From positions 1 to 64,000 of the forward strand of contig NZ_MVHD01000025.1 of assembly GCF_002086635.1 (NCBI RefSeq): 64,000 nt of DNA. Reading direction: 5' to 3'. The number at the start of each line of letters is the position of its first letter. Position 1 is the first letter of the stretch. Positions 51,351 to 59,891 of the stretch are shown piece by piece. The notes under the pieces were generated by a model. The model had not been told where the DNA came from. It did no database searches and saw nothing but the letters and a program-made list of their open reading frames with translations. Source of the DNA: Mycobacterium alsense (GTDB taxonomy: Bacteria; Actinomycetota; Actinomycetes; Mycobacteriales; Mycobacteriaceae). The translations under genes were made by a program, and so were the position numbers.

Positions 51351-52217
51351 ATGATGGCCGAGCAACCGGACAGCGCCGTCGAGATCGGCCTGACGGGGCG
51401 CCCGCCGCGGCCGATCCCGGAGCCCGAGCCGCGCACCTCGCACGGCCCGGCCAAGGTGGTCGCGATGTGCAACCAGAAGGGCGGCGTCGGGAAGACCACC
51501 TCGACGATCAACCTGGGCGCCGCGCTCGCCGAGTACGGCAGGCGGGTGCTGCTGGTGGACATGGACCCGCAGGGCGCGCTGTCCGCGGGCCTGGGCGTGC
51601 CGCACTACGAGCTGGAAAAGACCATCCACAACGTCCTGGTGGAGCCGCGGGTGTCGATCGACGACGTGCTGCTGTCCACCCGGGTCAAGCACATGGACCT
51701 GGTGCCGTCCAACATCGACTTGTCGGCCGCCGAGATCCAGCTGGTCAACGAGGTGGGCCGCGAGCAGACCCTGGGCCGGGCGCTGCACCCGGTGCTGGAC
51801 CGCTACGACTACGTGCTGATCGACTGCCAGCCGTCGCTCGGCCTGCTCACCGTCAACGGCCTGGCCTGCGCGGACGGCGTCGTGATCCCGACCGAGTGCG
51901 AGTTCTTCTCGCTGCGCGGCCTGGCGCTGCTCACCGACACCGTCGACAAGGTGCGCGACCGGCTCAACCCGAAGCTGGAGATCAGCGGCATCCTGCTCAC
52001 CCGCTACGACCCGCGCACCGTCAATGCCCGCGAGGTGATGGCCCGCGTCGTGGAGCGCTTCGGGGACCTGGTGTTCGACACCGTGATCACCCGCACCGTC
52101 CGGTTCCCGGAGACCAGCGTGGCGGGCGAACCGATCACCACCTGGGCGCCGCGGTCGGCCGGCGCCGTCGCCTACCGCGCGCTGGCCCGCGAGTTCATCC
52201 ACCGATTCGGCGCGTGA
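51351..52217 (+). CDS. ParA/Soj-type ATPase (Rv1708-like)
   Basis: A 288-aa ATPase with the deviant Walker A CNQKGGVGKTT near residue 46, followed by VDMDPQG and the Walker B-like IDCQPSLGLLT. It is not next to a parB gene but is coupled to scpA and scpB, so it likely works with the condensin system in chromosome organisation. ATG 51351 or the adjacent ATG 51354 is the start; the preceding region (51184-51350) has no other obvious gene. The end overlaps scpA by 4 bp. Confidence 0.9.
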   Translation: MMAEQPDSAVEIGLTGRPPRPIPEPEPRTSHGPAKVVAMCNQKGGVGKTTSTINLGAALAEYGRRVLLVDMDPQGALSAGLGVPHYELEKTIHNVLVEPRVSIDDVLLSTRVKHMDLVPSNIDLSAAEIQLVNEVGREQTLGRALHPVLDRYDYVLIDCQPSLGLLTVNGLACADGVVIPTECEFFSLRGLALLTDTVDKVRDRLNPKLEISGILLTRYDPRTVNAREVMARVVERFGDLVFDTVITRTVRFPETSVAGEPITTWAPRSAGAVAYRALAREFIHRFGA

Positions 52218-53041
52218 ACGGCTTGCAGACTGGCCCGGTTAACGGTGAGGCGCCCGCCAAGAACGGCTTCCAGGTACGCCTGACCAACTTCGAGGGCCCG
52301 TTCGACCTGCTGTTGCAGCTGATCTTCGCGCATCGCCTCGACGTCACCGAGGTGGCGCTGCACCGGGTCACCGACGACTTCATCGCCTACACCCGCGAGA
52401 TCGGCTCGCAGCTGGGGCTGGAGGAGACCACCGCGTTCCTGGTGATCGCGGCGACGCTGCTCGACCTCAAGGCCGCCCGCCTCCTTCCGGCCGGCCAGAT
52501 CGACGACGAAGGGGACCTCGCGCTGCTGGAGGTGCGCGACCTGCTGTTCGCCCGGCTGCTGCAGTACCGGGCGTTCAAGCACGTCGCGGAGATGTTCGCC
52601 GAGCTGGAGGCCGCCGCGCTGCGCAGCTACCCGCGCTCGGTGTCGCTGGAGGACCGCTTCACCGAGCTGCTGCCGGAGGTGATGCTCGGCGTCGACGCCG
52701 AACGGTTCGCCCAGATCGCCGCGGTCGCGTTCACCCCGCGGCCGGTCCCCACGGTGGCCGTCGGCCACCTGCACGACGTGATGGTCTCGGTCCCCGAGCA
52801 GGCCGGGAAACTGCTGGCGATCCTGGAGGCCCGCGGCAGCGGCCAGTGGGCGACGTTTTCCGAGCTGGTTGCCGACTGTCAGGCGCCGATGGAGGTCGTC
52901 GGGCGCTTCCTGGCGCTGCTCGAGCTGTATCGGACCCGGGCGGTAGCATTCGACCAGTCAGAGCCGCTCGGCGTGCTCCAAATTTCGTGGACCGGGGAGC
53001 GTCCGACCAGTGAATCCCTGGTAGAGGTGCGGGACGAATAG
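52214..53041 (+). CDS. scpA: segregation and condensation protein A
   Basis: A 275-aa kleisin, close to the 278 aa in M. tuberculosis. The N-terminal domain (FEGPFDLLLQLIFAHRLDV) binds the SMC neck and the C-terminal winged helix (about 190-250) the SMC head. With ScpB it forms the bacterial SMC-condensin complex. GTG 52214 overlaps the ParA-like gene and its end overlaps the scpB start by one base. Confidence 0.94.
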   Translation: MNGLQTGPVNGEAPAKNGFQVRLTNFEGPFDLLLQLIFAHRLDVTEVALHRVTDDFIAYTREIGSQLGLEETTAFLVIAATLLDLKAARLLPAGQIDDEGDLALLEVRDLLFARLLQYRAFKHVAEMFAELEAAALRSYPRSVSLEDRFTELLPEVMLGVDAERFAQIAAVAFTPRPVPTVAVGHLHDVMVSVPEQAGKLLAILEARGSGQWATFSELVADCQAPMEVVGRFLALLELYRTRAVAFDQSEPLGVLQISWTGERPTSESLVEVRDE

Positions 53042-53736
53042 TGAACGACGAGTTGCCCGAAGATCTCGAATCCGACCTGGGCATCGAGATCGCCGAGGCG
53101 GCGCCGATGGACGCCGAGGAACTCGGCTCCGTGCTGGAGGCGCTGCTGCTGGTGGTGGACACGCCGGTCACCGCCGAGGCGCTGGCGTCGGCCACGCAGC
53201 AACCCGTCTACCGGATCGCCGCCAAGCTGCAGCAGATGGCCGACGAGCTCACCGCGCGCGACAGCGGCATCGACCTGCGGCAGACCAGCGAGGGCTGGCG
53301 GATGTACACCCGCGCCCGGTTCGCGCCCTACGTGGAGAAGCTGCTGTTGGACGGCGCGCGCTCCAAGCTCACCCGGGCGGCGCTCGAGACGCTGGCCGTC
53401 GTCGCCTACCGCCAGCCCGTGACGCGGGCGCGGGTCAGCGCGGTGCGCGGCGTCAACGTCGACGCCGTGATGCGCACGCTGTTGGCGCGCGGCCTGATCA
53501 CCGAGGCCGGCGTCGACGACGACACCGGCGCGACGACGTTCGCCACCACCGACCTGTTTTTGGAGCGCCTGGGGCTGACGTCGCTGGCCGACCTGCCCGA
53601 CATCGCGCCGCTGCTTCCCGACGTCGACACCATCGAGGACCTCAGCGAATCCCTGGACAGCGAACCACGTTTCGTCAAGCTCACGGGCGGTTCGGCGCCC
53701 GAGCAGGGGCTGTCCTTCGACATCGACAAAGATTGA
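53041..53736 (+). CDS. scpB: segregation and condensation protein B
   Basis: A 231-aa protein with two winged-helix domains (about 28-95 and 105-175, LETLAVVAYRQPVTRARVSAV is a recognised family stretch, here quoted in part as LETLAVVAYRQPVTRAR). It dimerises and binds ScpA. The N-terminal 25 residues are acidic. GTG 53041 overlaps the scpA stop (TAGTG). It is followed after 10 bp by the pseudouridine-synthase gene. Confidence 0.94.
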   Translation: MNDELPEDLESDLGIEIAEAAPMDAEELGSVLEALLLVVDTPVTAEALASATQQPVYRIAAKLQQMADELTARDSGIDLRQTSEGWRMYTRARFAPYVEKLLLDGARSKLTRAALETLAVVAYRQPVTRARVSAVRGVNVDAVMRTLLARGLITEAGVDDDTGATTFATTDLFLERLGLTSLADLPDIAPLLPDVDTIEDLSESLDSEPRFVKLTGGSAPEQGLSFDIDKD

Positions 53737-53746
53737 TCAAGGATCG

Positions 53747-54490
53747 ATGGCCGAAACCCAGGGGATCCGCTTGCAAAAAGTGTTGTCCCAAGCAGGAATT
53801 GCCTCGCGCCGGGCGGCGGAGAAACTCATCGTCGACGGCCGGGTCGAGGTGGACGGGCGGGTGGTGACCGAGCTCGGCACCCGCGTCGACCCGGACGCCT
53901 CGGTGATCCGCGTCGACGGGGTCCGGGTGATCGTCGACGACTCGCTGGTGTATCTGGCGCTGAACAAGCCCCGCGGCATGCAGTCGACCATGTCCGACGA
54001 CCGCGGCCGGCCGTGCATCGGCGACCTTGTCGAAACACGGGTGCGCGGCAACAAGAAGCTGTTTCACGTCGGCCGGCTGGACGCCGACACCGAGGGGCTG
54101 ATTCTGCTGACCAATGACGGGGAGCTCGCGCACCGGCTGATGCATCCCTCGCACGAGGTGCCCAAGACGTACCTGGCCACCGTGGCGGGGTCGGTGCCGC
54201 GCGGGCTGGGCAAGAGGCTGCAATCCGGGATCGAGCTGGACGACGGCGTGGCCCGTGTCGACGACTTCGCCGTGGTGGACGCCATCCCGGGTAAGACGCT
54301 GGTGCGCTTGACATTACACGAGGGCCGCAATCGCATTGTGCGTCGACTGCTGGCCGCCGCGGGCCACCCGGTGGAGGCGCTGGTGCGCACCGACATCGGG
54401 GCGGTGTCGCTGGGTGAGCAGCGCCCGGGCAGCATCCGAGCGCTGCGGCGCGACGAGGTCGGGCGGCTGTACCAGGCGGTGGGCCTGTGA
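53747..54490 (+). CDS. RluB/RsuA-family pseudouridine synthase (Rv1711-like)
   Basis: A 247-aa rRNA pseudouridine synthase. An N-terminal S4 domain (about 4-60, [20 protein letters not shown]) precedes the catalytic domain, whose active-site Asp is in [16 protein letters not shown] near residue 110. It isomerises a uridine in large-subunit or small-subunit rRNA; which one cannot be set. ATG 53747 is 10 bp after scpB, and its end overlaps cmk by 4 bp. Confidence 0.92.
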   Translation: MAETQGIRLQKVLSQAGIASRRAAEKLIVDGRVEVDGRVVTELGTRVDPDASVIRVDGVRVIVDDSLVYLALNKPRGMQSTMSDDRGRPCIGDLVETRVRGNKKLFHVGRLDADTEGLILLTNDGELAHRLMHPSHEVPKTYLATVAGSVPRGLGKRLQSGIELDDGVARVDDFAVVDAIPGKTLVRLTLHEGRNRIVRRLLAAAGHPVEALVRTDIGAVSLGEQRPGSIRALRRDEVGRLYQAVGL

Positions 54491-55173
54491 GCTCTGACGT
54501 CGTGGTGGCCATCGACGGGCCGGCCGGGACCGGAAAATCCTCGGTGTCAAAGGGTTTGGCGCGCGCGCTGGGGGCCCGCTACCTGGACACGGGCGCGATG
54601 TACCGGATCGTGACCCTGGCGGTGCTGCGCGCGGGGGTCGACCCGGCGGACGCCGATGCGGTCGAGCGGGTGGCGTCCGCGACCCGGTTGTCGGTCGGCT
54701 ACGACCCCGACCGGGTGAGCTGTTACCTTGCCGGGGAAGATGTTTCGGCCGAGATCCGCGGCGACTCGGTCACCCGGGCGGTCTCGGCGGTGTCGTCGGT
54801 CCCGGCGGTGCGCGCGCGGCTCGTCGCGCTGCAACGGGCGATGGCCGAGGGCCCGGGCGCCGTCGTCGTCGAGGGCCGCGACATCGGAACCGTGGTGCTG
54901 CCCGCCGCGCCGGTGAAGATCTTCCTCACCGCCTCGGCCGAGACCCGGGCCAGGCGGCGAAACGACCAGAACGTCGCGTCGGGTCTGGCCGACGACTACG
55001 AGGGCGTGCTGGCCGACGTGCGCCGCCGCGACCACCTCGATTCCACCCGGCCGGTGTCGCCGCTGCGCGCGGCCCCCGACGCGGTGGTCTTCGACACCAG
55101 CGACATGACCGAGGATCAGGTGATCGCCCATCTGCTGGAGCTGGTCAGGCAGCGAAGCGGGGCGGTGCGGTGA
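54487..55173 (+). CDS. cmk: cytidylate kinase
   Basis: A 228-aa P-loop kinase that phosphorylates CMP or dCMP. The Walker [10 protein letters not shown] is near residue 11, followed by YLDTGAMYR (nucleotide binding) and the [10 protein letters not shown] segment. GTG 54487 overlaps the pseudouridine-synthase gene and its end overlaps der by 4 bp, so the run 51351-56570 is one tightly packed unit. Confidence 0.95.
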   Translation: MSSDVVVAIDGPAGTGKSSVSKGLARALGARYLDTGAMYRIVTLAVLRAGVDPADADAVERVASATRLSVGYDPDRVSCYLAGEDVSAEIRGDSVTRAVSAVSSVPAVRARLVALQRAMAEGPGAVVVEGRDIGTVVLPAAPVKIFLTASAETRARRRNDQNVASGLADDYEGVLADVRRRDHLDSTRPVSPLRAAPDAVVFDTSDMTEDQVIAHLLELVRQRSGAVR

Positions 55174-56570
55174 CGCAGGACGGCACCTGGATTGACGAAA
55201 GCGACTGGGAAGCAGTCGATTCCGGTATCGAAGGGGTGGACGAGCCCGGCCCCGCGCCGGTCGTCGCGATCGTGGGCCGGCCCAACGTCGGCAAGTCGAC
55301 CCTGGTCAACCGGATCCTCGGGCGCCGCGAGGCGGTGGTGCAGGACGTCCCCGGCGTGACGCGCGACCGCGTCTCCTACGACGCGCTGTGGACCGGCCGC
55401 CGGTTCGTCGTGCAGGACACCGGGGGATGGGAGCCCGACGCGAAGGGCCTGCAACAGCTGGTGGCCGAGCAGGCGTCGGTGGCCATGCGCACCGCCGACG
55501 CGGTGATTTTGGTGGTCGACGCGACCGTGGGCGCGACCACGGCCGACGAGGCCGCGGCCCGGATCCTGCTGCGCTCGGGCAAGCCAGTCCTTTTGGCCGC
55601 CAACAAGGTTGACAGCGAAAGGGCCGAGGCCGACGTCGCCGAGTTGTGGTCGTTGGGACTCGGCCAGCCGCACGCGATCAGCGCCATGCACGGCCGCGGC
55701 GTGGCCGACCTGCTCGACGAGATGTTGGCCGCGCTGCCCGAGGTGTCGGAGGCGGCGCCGGCGGCGGGCGGGCCGCGGCGGGTGGCGCTGGTCGGCAAGC
55801 CGAACGTGGGCAAGAGCTCGTTGCTGAACAAGCTGGCGGGCGACCAGCGGTCGGTGGTGCACGAGGTCGCCGGCACGACGGTCGATCCGGTGGACTCGCT
55901 CATCGAATTGGGTGGCAAGATATGGCGTTTCGTCGACACCGCGGGCCTGCGGCGCAAGGTCGGGCAGGCGCGGGGGCACGAGTTCTACGCGTCGGTGCGC
56001 ACCCATTCGGCCATCGACGCGGCCGAGGTGGTGGTCGTGCTGGTGGACGCGTCCGAGCCGTTGACCGAACAGGATCAGCGGGTGCTGTCGATGGTGGTCG
56101 AGGCCGGACGGGCGCTGGTGCTGGCCTTCAACAAGTGGGACCTGGTCGGCGAGGACCGGCGTGAGCTACTGGAGCGGGAGATCGACCGCGAGCTGGTGCA
56201 GCTGCGGTGGGCGCAGCGGGTCAACATCTCGGCCCGCACCGGCCGCGCGGTGCAGAAGCTGGTGCCGGCGATGGAGACCGCGCTGGCGTCCTGGGACACC
56301 CGGATCCCGACCGGCCAGCTGAACGCCTGGATCAAGGAGGTGGTGGCGGCCACGCCGCCGCCCGTGCGGGGCGGCAAGCAGCCGCGCATCCTGTTCGCCA
56401 CCCAGGCCACCGCCCGCCCGCCGACGTTTGTGCTGTTCACCTCCGGCTTTCTGGAGGCCGGTTACCGGCGCTTTTTGGAGCGGCGGCTGCGCGAGACGTT
56501 CGGGTTCGAGGGCACCCCGGCCCGGATCAACGTGCGGGTGCGCGAGAAGCGCGGAGCCAAGCGACGCTGA
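55170..56570 (+). CDS. der: GTPase Der (EngA)
   Basis: A 466-aa protein with two tandem GTPase domains, used in assembly of the 50S ribosomal subunit. The first P-loop is GRPNVGKST (near 36), the second GKPNVGKSS (near 210), each followed by G3 (DTGGW, DTAGL) and G4 motifs (NKVD, NKWD). A C-terminal KH-like domain (about 370-460) ends it. GTG 55170 overlaps cmk. Der is the last gene of the unit. Confidence 0.96.
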   Translation: MTQDGTWIDESDWEAVDSGIEGVDEPGPAPVVAIVGRPNVGKSTLVNRILGRREAVVQDVPGVTRDRVSYDALWTGRRFVVQDTGGWEPDAKGLQQLVAEQASVAMRTADAVILVVDATVGATTADEAAARILLRSGKPVLLAANKVDSERAEADVAELWSLGLGQPHAISAMHGRGVADLLDEMLAALPEVSEAAPAAGGPRRVALVGKPNVGKSSLLNKLAGDQRSVVHEVAGTTVDPVDSLIELGGKIWRFVDTAGLRRKVGQARGHEFYASVRTHSAIDAAEVVVVLVDASEPLTEQDQRVLSMVVEAGRALVLAFNKWDLVGEDRRELLEREIDRELVQLRWAQRVNISARTGRAVQKLVPAMETALASWDTRIPTGQLNAWIKEVVAATPPPVRGGKQPRILFATQATARPPTFVLFTSGFLEAGYRRFLERRLRETFGFEGTPARINVRVREKRGAKRR

Positions 56571-56584
56571 GCGGTCGCGTTTAA

Positions 56585-56619
56585 CGCCCGCCACGCCAGT
56601 CATATCTCTGCGGCGGGCG
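56585..56619 (+). terminator. possible hairpin terminator after der
   Basis: An 8-bp perfect stem, CGCCCGCC with GGCGGGCG, encloses a 19-base loop 15 bp after the der stop. There is no T-run. The long loop makes it weaker than the other hairpins. Confidence 0.4.
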
Positions 56620-56641
56620 GTTGTGCGCGCGCCCGCCTCAC

Positions 56642-56673
56642 AGCGACAAATCGCCCCAGCTCGGGTTGTCGCT
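56642..56673. promoter_or_regulatory. inverted repeat AGCGACAA-N16-TTGTCGCT
   Basis: Perfect 8-bp arms 16 bp apart lie between der and the SDR/cyclase/IclR unit. The half-site GCGACAA is the same as in the repeats at 24244 and 28092, but in the opposite orientation. It may be an operator; no other candidate signal is strong in this 300-bp gap. Confidence 0.35.
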
Positions 56674-56871
56674 CGGAGGCGGGCAAAAGGGTAGCCGCCT
56701 CCCGCGGTGTCTTCTGGGCCTGATGCGACCAAGGATCATCGTGAATTCCTACGATGCGAGCAATGACGCCTACATCACAGGAGTTCCGATTGACTTAGAT
56801 CGACGCCTCTCCTACTCTTTCTCGTATAGCGGGTTGATACACCCGTAACGCGGGACTCAATGGAGGTACCG

Positions 56872-57630
56872 GTGCGCCGGTTCAGCGTGCGCGACAAGTC
56901 GATCCTGATCACCGGCGCGACCGGTGCGCTGGGCAGCGTGGCGGCCCGTGCGCTGTCGGAAGCCGGGGCCCGGCTGACGCTGGCCGGCGGAAACGCAGCG
57001 GCATTGCGCGACCTCGGCATCGACCACGCCGCGGTGGTCACCCGCCGCCCCGAGACCCCCGCAGACGCCCAGGCGATGGTGGACGCGGCCGTCGCCCGGC
57101 ACGGCCGCCTCGACGGCGTCTTGGTGGCCTCGGGCATGAACCGCGTCGCGCCGATCACCGAGATGGCCGTCGAGGACTTCGACGACGTGATGGGCGCCAA
57201 CGCCCGCGGCGCCTGGCTGGTGTGCCAGGCGGCCGGACGGGTCCTGCTCGACCAGGGGGACGGCGGCAGCGTCGTGCTGGTCTCCTCGGTCAGGGGGTCG
57301 CTCGGCCACCCCGCCGGCTACAGCGCGTACTGCCCCTCGAAGGGCGCGACCGACCTGCTGGCCAAGAGCCTGGCCGCGGAATGGGGCGCCGCCGGCATCC
57401 GCGTGAATGCGATTGCACCAACGGTTTTCCGCTCGGAGCTGACCGAGTGGATGTACGCCGACGACGAGCGCGGACGCCAGACCCGTGAGGCGATGTTCGC
57501 GCGAATCCCGTTGCGCCGCTTCGCCGAGCCGGACGACTTCGTCGGCGCGCTGATCTATCTGCTGAGCGACGCCTCGAGCTTTTTCACCGGCCAGGTGATG
57601 TACCTGGACGGCGGCTACACCGCGTGCTGA
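56872..57630 (+). CDS. short-chain dehydrogenase/reductase (Rv1714-like)
   Basis: A 252-aa classical SDR. The cofactor motif TGATGALGS is near residue 15, a serine (VSSVRGS) and the YxxxK (YSAYCPSKGA) form the active site. The C-terminus (SSFFTGQVMYLDGGYTA) is typical of the 3-oxoacyl-ACP-reductase-like group. I chose GTG 56872, 4 bp after GGAGGT; the ATG at 56860 is in frame but contains the ribosome site just after it. It is followed by the cyclase and IclR genes. Confidence 0.88.
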   Translation: MRRFSVRDKSILITGATGALGSVAARALSEAGARLTLAGGNAAALRDLGIDHAAVVTRRPETPADAQAMVDAAVARHGRLDGVLVASGMNRVAPITEMAVEDFDDVMGANARGAWLVCQAAGRVLLDQGDGGSVVLVSSVRGSLGHPAGYSAYCPSKGATDLLAKSLAAEWGAAGIRVNAIAPTVFRSELTEWMYADDERGRQTREAMFARIPLRRFAEPDDFVGALIYLLSDASSFFTGQVMYLDGGYTAC

Positions 57631-57641
57631 AAGGGACCCAC

Positions 57642-58481
57642 ATGAATATCACCTGGCCGCTTGGGGAAGCCGAGTCGACGCTGGAGTTCTACGACCTGTC
57701 CCACCCGTGGGGTCATGGGGTCCCGGCGTGGCCGTACTTCGAGGACGTCAAGATCGAACGATTGCACAACATGGCCCGAAGCCGGGTGCTGACCCAAAAG
57801 ATCACCACCGTAATGCATTCCGGCACGCACATCGATGCGCCCGCCCACGTGGTCGAGGGCACGCCGTTCCTGCACGAGATCCCGCTCAGCGCGTTCTTCG
57901 GCACCGGCGTCGTCGTGTCCATCCCGAAAAACAAGTGGGAGGTCGTCACCGCCGAGGACCTGGAGCACGCCAGCGCCGCCGGCCCTGAGATCCGCGCCGG
58001 CGACATCGTCATCGTCAACACCGGCTGGCACCACAAGTACGCCGACAGCGCCGCGTACTACGCCTACTCCCCGGGCTTCTACCAGGACGCCGGCGAGTGG
58101 TTCGCGGCCAAGGGCGTCAAGGCCGTCGGCACCGACACCCAGGCGCTGGACCACCCAATGGCCACGTCGATCGCCGCGCACGGCCCCGCGGAACACACCG
58201 GCGGGCTGTTGCCCTGGGCGGTAAGGGAATACGAGCAGGAGACCGGCCGCAGGGTGCTCGACGATTTTCCCGAGTGGGAGCCGTGCCATCGCGCGATCCT
58301 GTCCAAGGGCATCTACGGGTTCGAAAACGTCGGCGGCGACCTGGACAAGGTCACCGGCAAGCGGGTCACCTTCGCCGCGTTCCCCTGGCGCTGGGTCAAC
58401 GGCGACGGCTGCATCGTGCGCCTGGTCGCGATCGTCGATCCGACCGGGAATTACCGGCTCGAGACGGGCCGGGTCGCGTGA
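57642..58481 (+). CDS. cyclase/kynurenine-formamidase-like metal-dependent hydrolase (Rv1716-like)
   Basis: A 279-aa protein of the cyclase family. MHSGTHIDAPAH near residue 48 is the HxGTHxDxPxH metal-binding signature. Members hydrolyse cyclic amides, lactones or formyl-kynurenine. The substrate is unknown. ATG 57642 has AAAGGGA; GTG 57624 is an in-frame alternative overlapping the SDR. In M. tuberculosis fadB3 lies between the SDR and cyclase genes; here they are adjacent. The stop overlaps the IclR start by one base. Confidence 0.87.
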   Translation: MNITWPLGEAESTLEFYDLSHPWGHGVPAWPYFEDVKIERLHNMARSRVLTQKITTVMHSGTHIDAPAHVVEGTPFLHEIPLSAFFGTGVVVSIPKNKWEVVTAEDLEHASAAGPEIRAGDIVIVNTGWHHKYADSAAYYAYSPGFYQDAGEWFAAKGVKAVGTDTQALDHPMATSIAAHGPAEHTGGLLPWAVREYEQETGRRVLDDFPEWEPCHRAILSKGIYGFENVGGDLDKVTGKRVTFAAFPWRWVNGDGCIVRLVAIVDPTGNYRLETGRVA

Positions 58482-59245
58482 TGGCCGTCGGGTCCGAGGA
58501 TGCCCGCGCCGGCGGGATTCAGGTCATCGCCCGCGCGGCCGAGATACTGCGGCTGCTACAGGCGCACCCGGGCGGCCTGAGCCAGGCCGAGGTGGGCGAG
58601 CGGCTGGGCATGGCCCGCTCGACGGTGAGCCGCATCCTCGGCGCCCTGGACGACGAGGGCCTGGTCGCCCCGCGCGGGGCCCGCGGCCCGTACCGGCTGG
58701 GGCCCGAGATCGCGCGGATGGCGGGCTCGGTGCGACTGGGCGTCGTGATGGATGTCCACCCGTTCCTGGAGGAGCTGTCGCGAGAGCTGGAGGAAACCGT
58801 GGATCTGTCGATCCTCGACGGTGATCGGGCGACCTTCGTCGATCAGGTGGTCTCGCCGCACCGGCTGCGCGCGATCAGCGCCGTGGGGGAGTCGTTCCCG
58901 TTGCACTGCTGCGCCAACGGCAAGGCGCTGCTGGCCGCGCTGGAGCCCGAGCAGCAGGCGCGGGTTCTGTCCCGCCGGCTGGCCCGGTTCACCGCCAACA
59001 CCATCACGACCCCCGCGGCGCTGCGCAAGGAGCTAGAGCGCGTGCGCGCCGACGGCGTCGCCTACGACCGCGAGGAGCAGACCGAAGGCATCTGCGCGGT
59101 GGGCGCCGTCCTGCCCGGGGTGGGCGGGCAGCTGGTGGCGGTCAGCGTGCCGGTTCCCGCGCAGCGGTTCTACCGCCGCGAGTCCGAACTCGCCGAGGCG
59201 CTGCGGGCGTGGGTGCGGCAGACTCGCAGGTCGCTCGGGGGTTAG
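58481..59245 (+). CDS. IclR-family transcriptional regulator (Rv1719-like)
   Basis: A 254-aa regulator. The N-terminal winged helix (about 15-75, GLSQAEVGERLGMARSTVSR) is followed by the IclR effector domain (PLHCCANGKALLA, EEQTEGICAVGA). It probably controls the SDR and cyclase genes in response to their substrate. The start is ATG 58481, overlapping the cyclase stop by one base; GTG 58478 is an alternative. The Cys-Cys in the effector pocket may be ligand-binding. Confidence 0.9.
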   Translation: MAVGSEDARAGGIQVIARAAEILRLLQAHPGGLSQAEVGERLGMARSTVSRILGALDDEGLVAPRGARGPYRLGPEIARMAGSVRLGVVMDVHPFLEELSRELEETVDLSILDGDRATFVDQVVSPHRLRAISAVGESFPLHCCANGKALLAALEPEQQARVLSRRLARFTANTITTPAALRKELERVRADGVAYDREEQTEGICAVGAVLPGVGGQLVAVSVPVPAQRFYRRESELAEALRAWVRQTRRSLGG

Positions 59246-59305
59246 CAGAACGCCGGGCCGACTGCGGTAGGCTTTCGACCTGCTGCCGGTGATCGAGGCG
59301 GCATC

Positions 59306-59382
59306 CGGGCTGTGGCGCAGTTTGGTAGCGCACTTGACTGGGGGTCAAGTGGTCGCAGGTTCAAATCCTGTCAGCCCGACCA
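59306..59382 (+). tRNA. tRNA-Pro (anticodon GGG)
   Basis: A 77-base cloverleaf with encoded CCA. The acceptor stem CGGGCTG pairs with CAGCCCG, the anticodon stem CTTGA pairs with TCAAG, and the loop CTGGGGG gives anticodon GGG (59340-59342) for CCC codons. The T loop GGTTCAAAT is standard. The 3' end is the likely attachment site of the phage-like element that follows. Confidence 0.95.
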
Positions 59383-59399
59383 GAGTTAGAGCAGTTCAG

Positions 59400-59433
59400 A
59401 GGCGGTTTCGGAGAAATCCGGGACCGCCTTTTT
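59400..59433 (+). terminator. intrinsic terminator after tRNA-Pro
   Basis: A 7-bp stem AGGCGGT/ACCGCCT with a nested inner pairing is followed by a T-run (59429-59433). It is 18 bp after the tRNA and is the only hairpin in the window with a good T-tract. Confidence 0.75.
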
Positions 59434-59580
59434 CATACCGGTCGGGGGTATGGATGGCAACGTGGATGGCAACACAGATGGCTAGTCGAATCTGAGCGCT
59501 CCGTAAGAGCTGCGTGATAGTACGCCAAGAGTCTGGTTTGCGGGGCGAAACGCCGAATCGCCTGCACGCAGACATCGCAC

Positions 59581-59856
59581 ATGCGTTCTAACGTGCTAGC
59601 TGTGAATATCGAAGACATGGGGCCTGACCCCAATTTCAGCAAGATCAGAGCGGCCGACCTTCATCCCGAAGCGGTGGTAAGTCAACAGATTCGCGACGGG
59701 CTGGCGAAGATCGACGAGAGCACCTCCAATAAGGGCCTCAAGTTGATCGGGATGCTCCTCGGCCTGGTCGGCTCCGCGGCAGCCGGGATCATCGAGTTGG
59801 AGAAGCAGATCATCGTGTTGCGCGAAGAAGTGCGACAGCTCCGCGACGGCCGGTAG
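59581..59856 (+). CDS. small protein with membrane helix and coiled coil, element-borne
   Basis: A 91-aa ORF. A hydrophobic segment (GMLLGLVGSAAAGIIEL) is followed by a heptad-like helix (KQIIVLREEVRQLRDG). I do not recognise a family. ATG 59581 has no clear ribosome site; GTG 59602 and ATG 59617 are possible starts. It lies between the tRNA and the integrase, often the site of phage accessory genes. Confidence 0.5.
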   Translation: MRSNVLAVNIEDMGPDPNFSKIRAADLHPEAVVSQQIRDGLAKIDESTSNKGLKLIGMLLGLVGSAAAGIIELEKQIIVLREEVRQLRDGR

Positions 59857-59891
59857 TTCGACCGGTACCGGGCCAAGGGGAAGTTGGCTCG

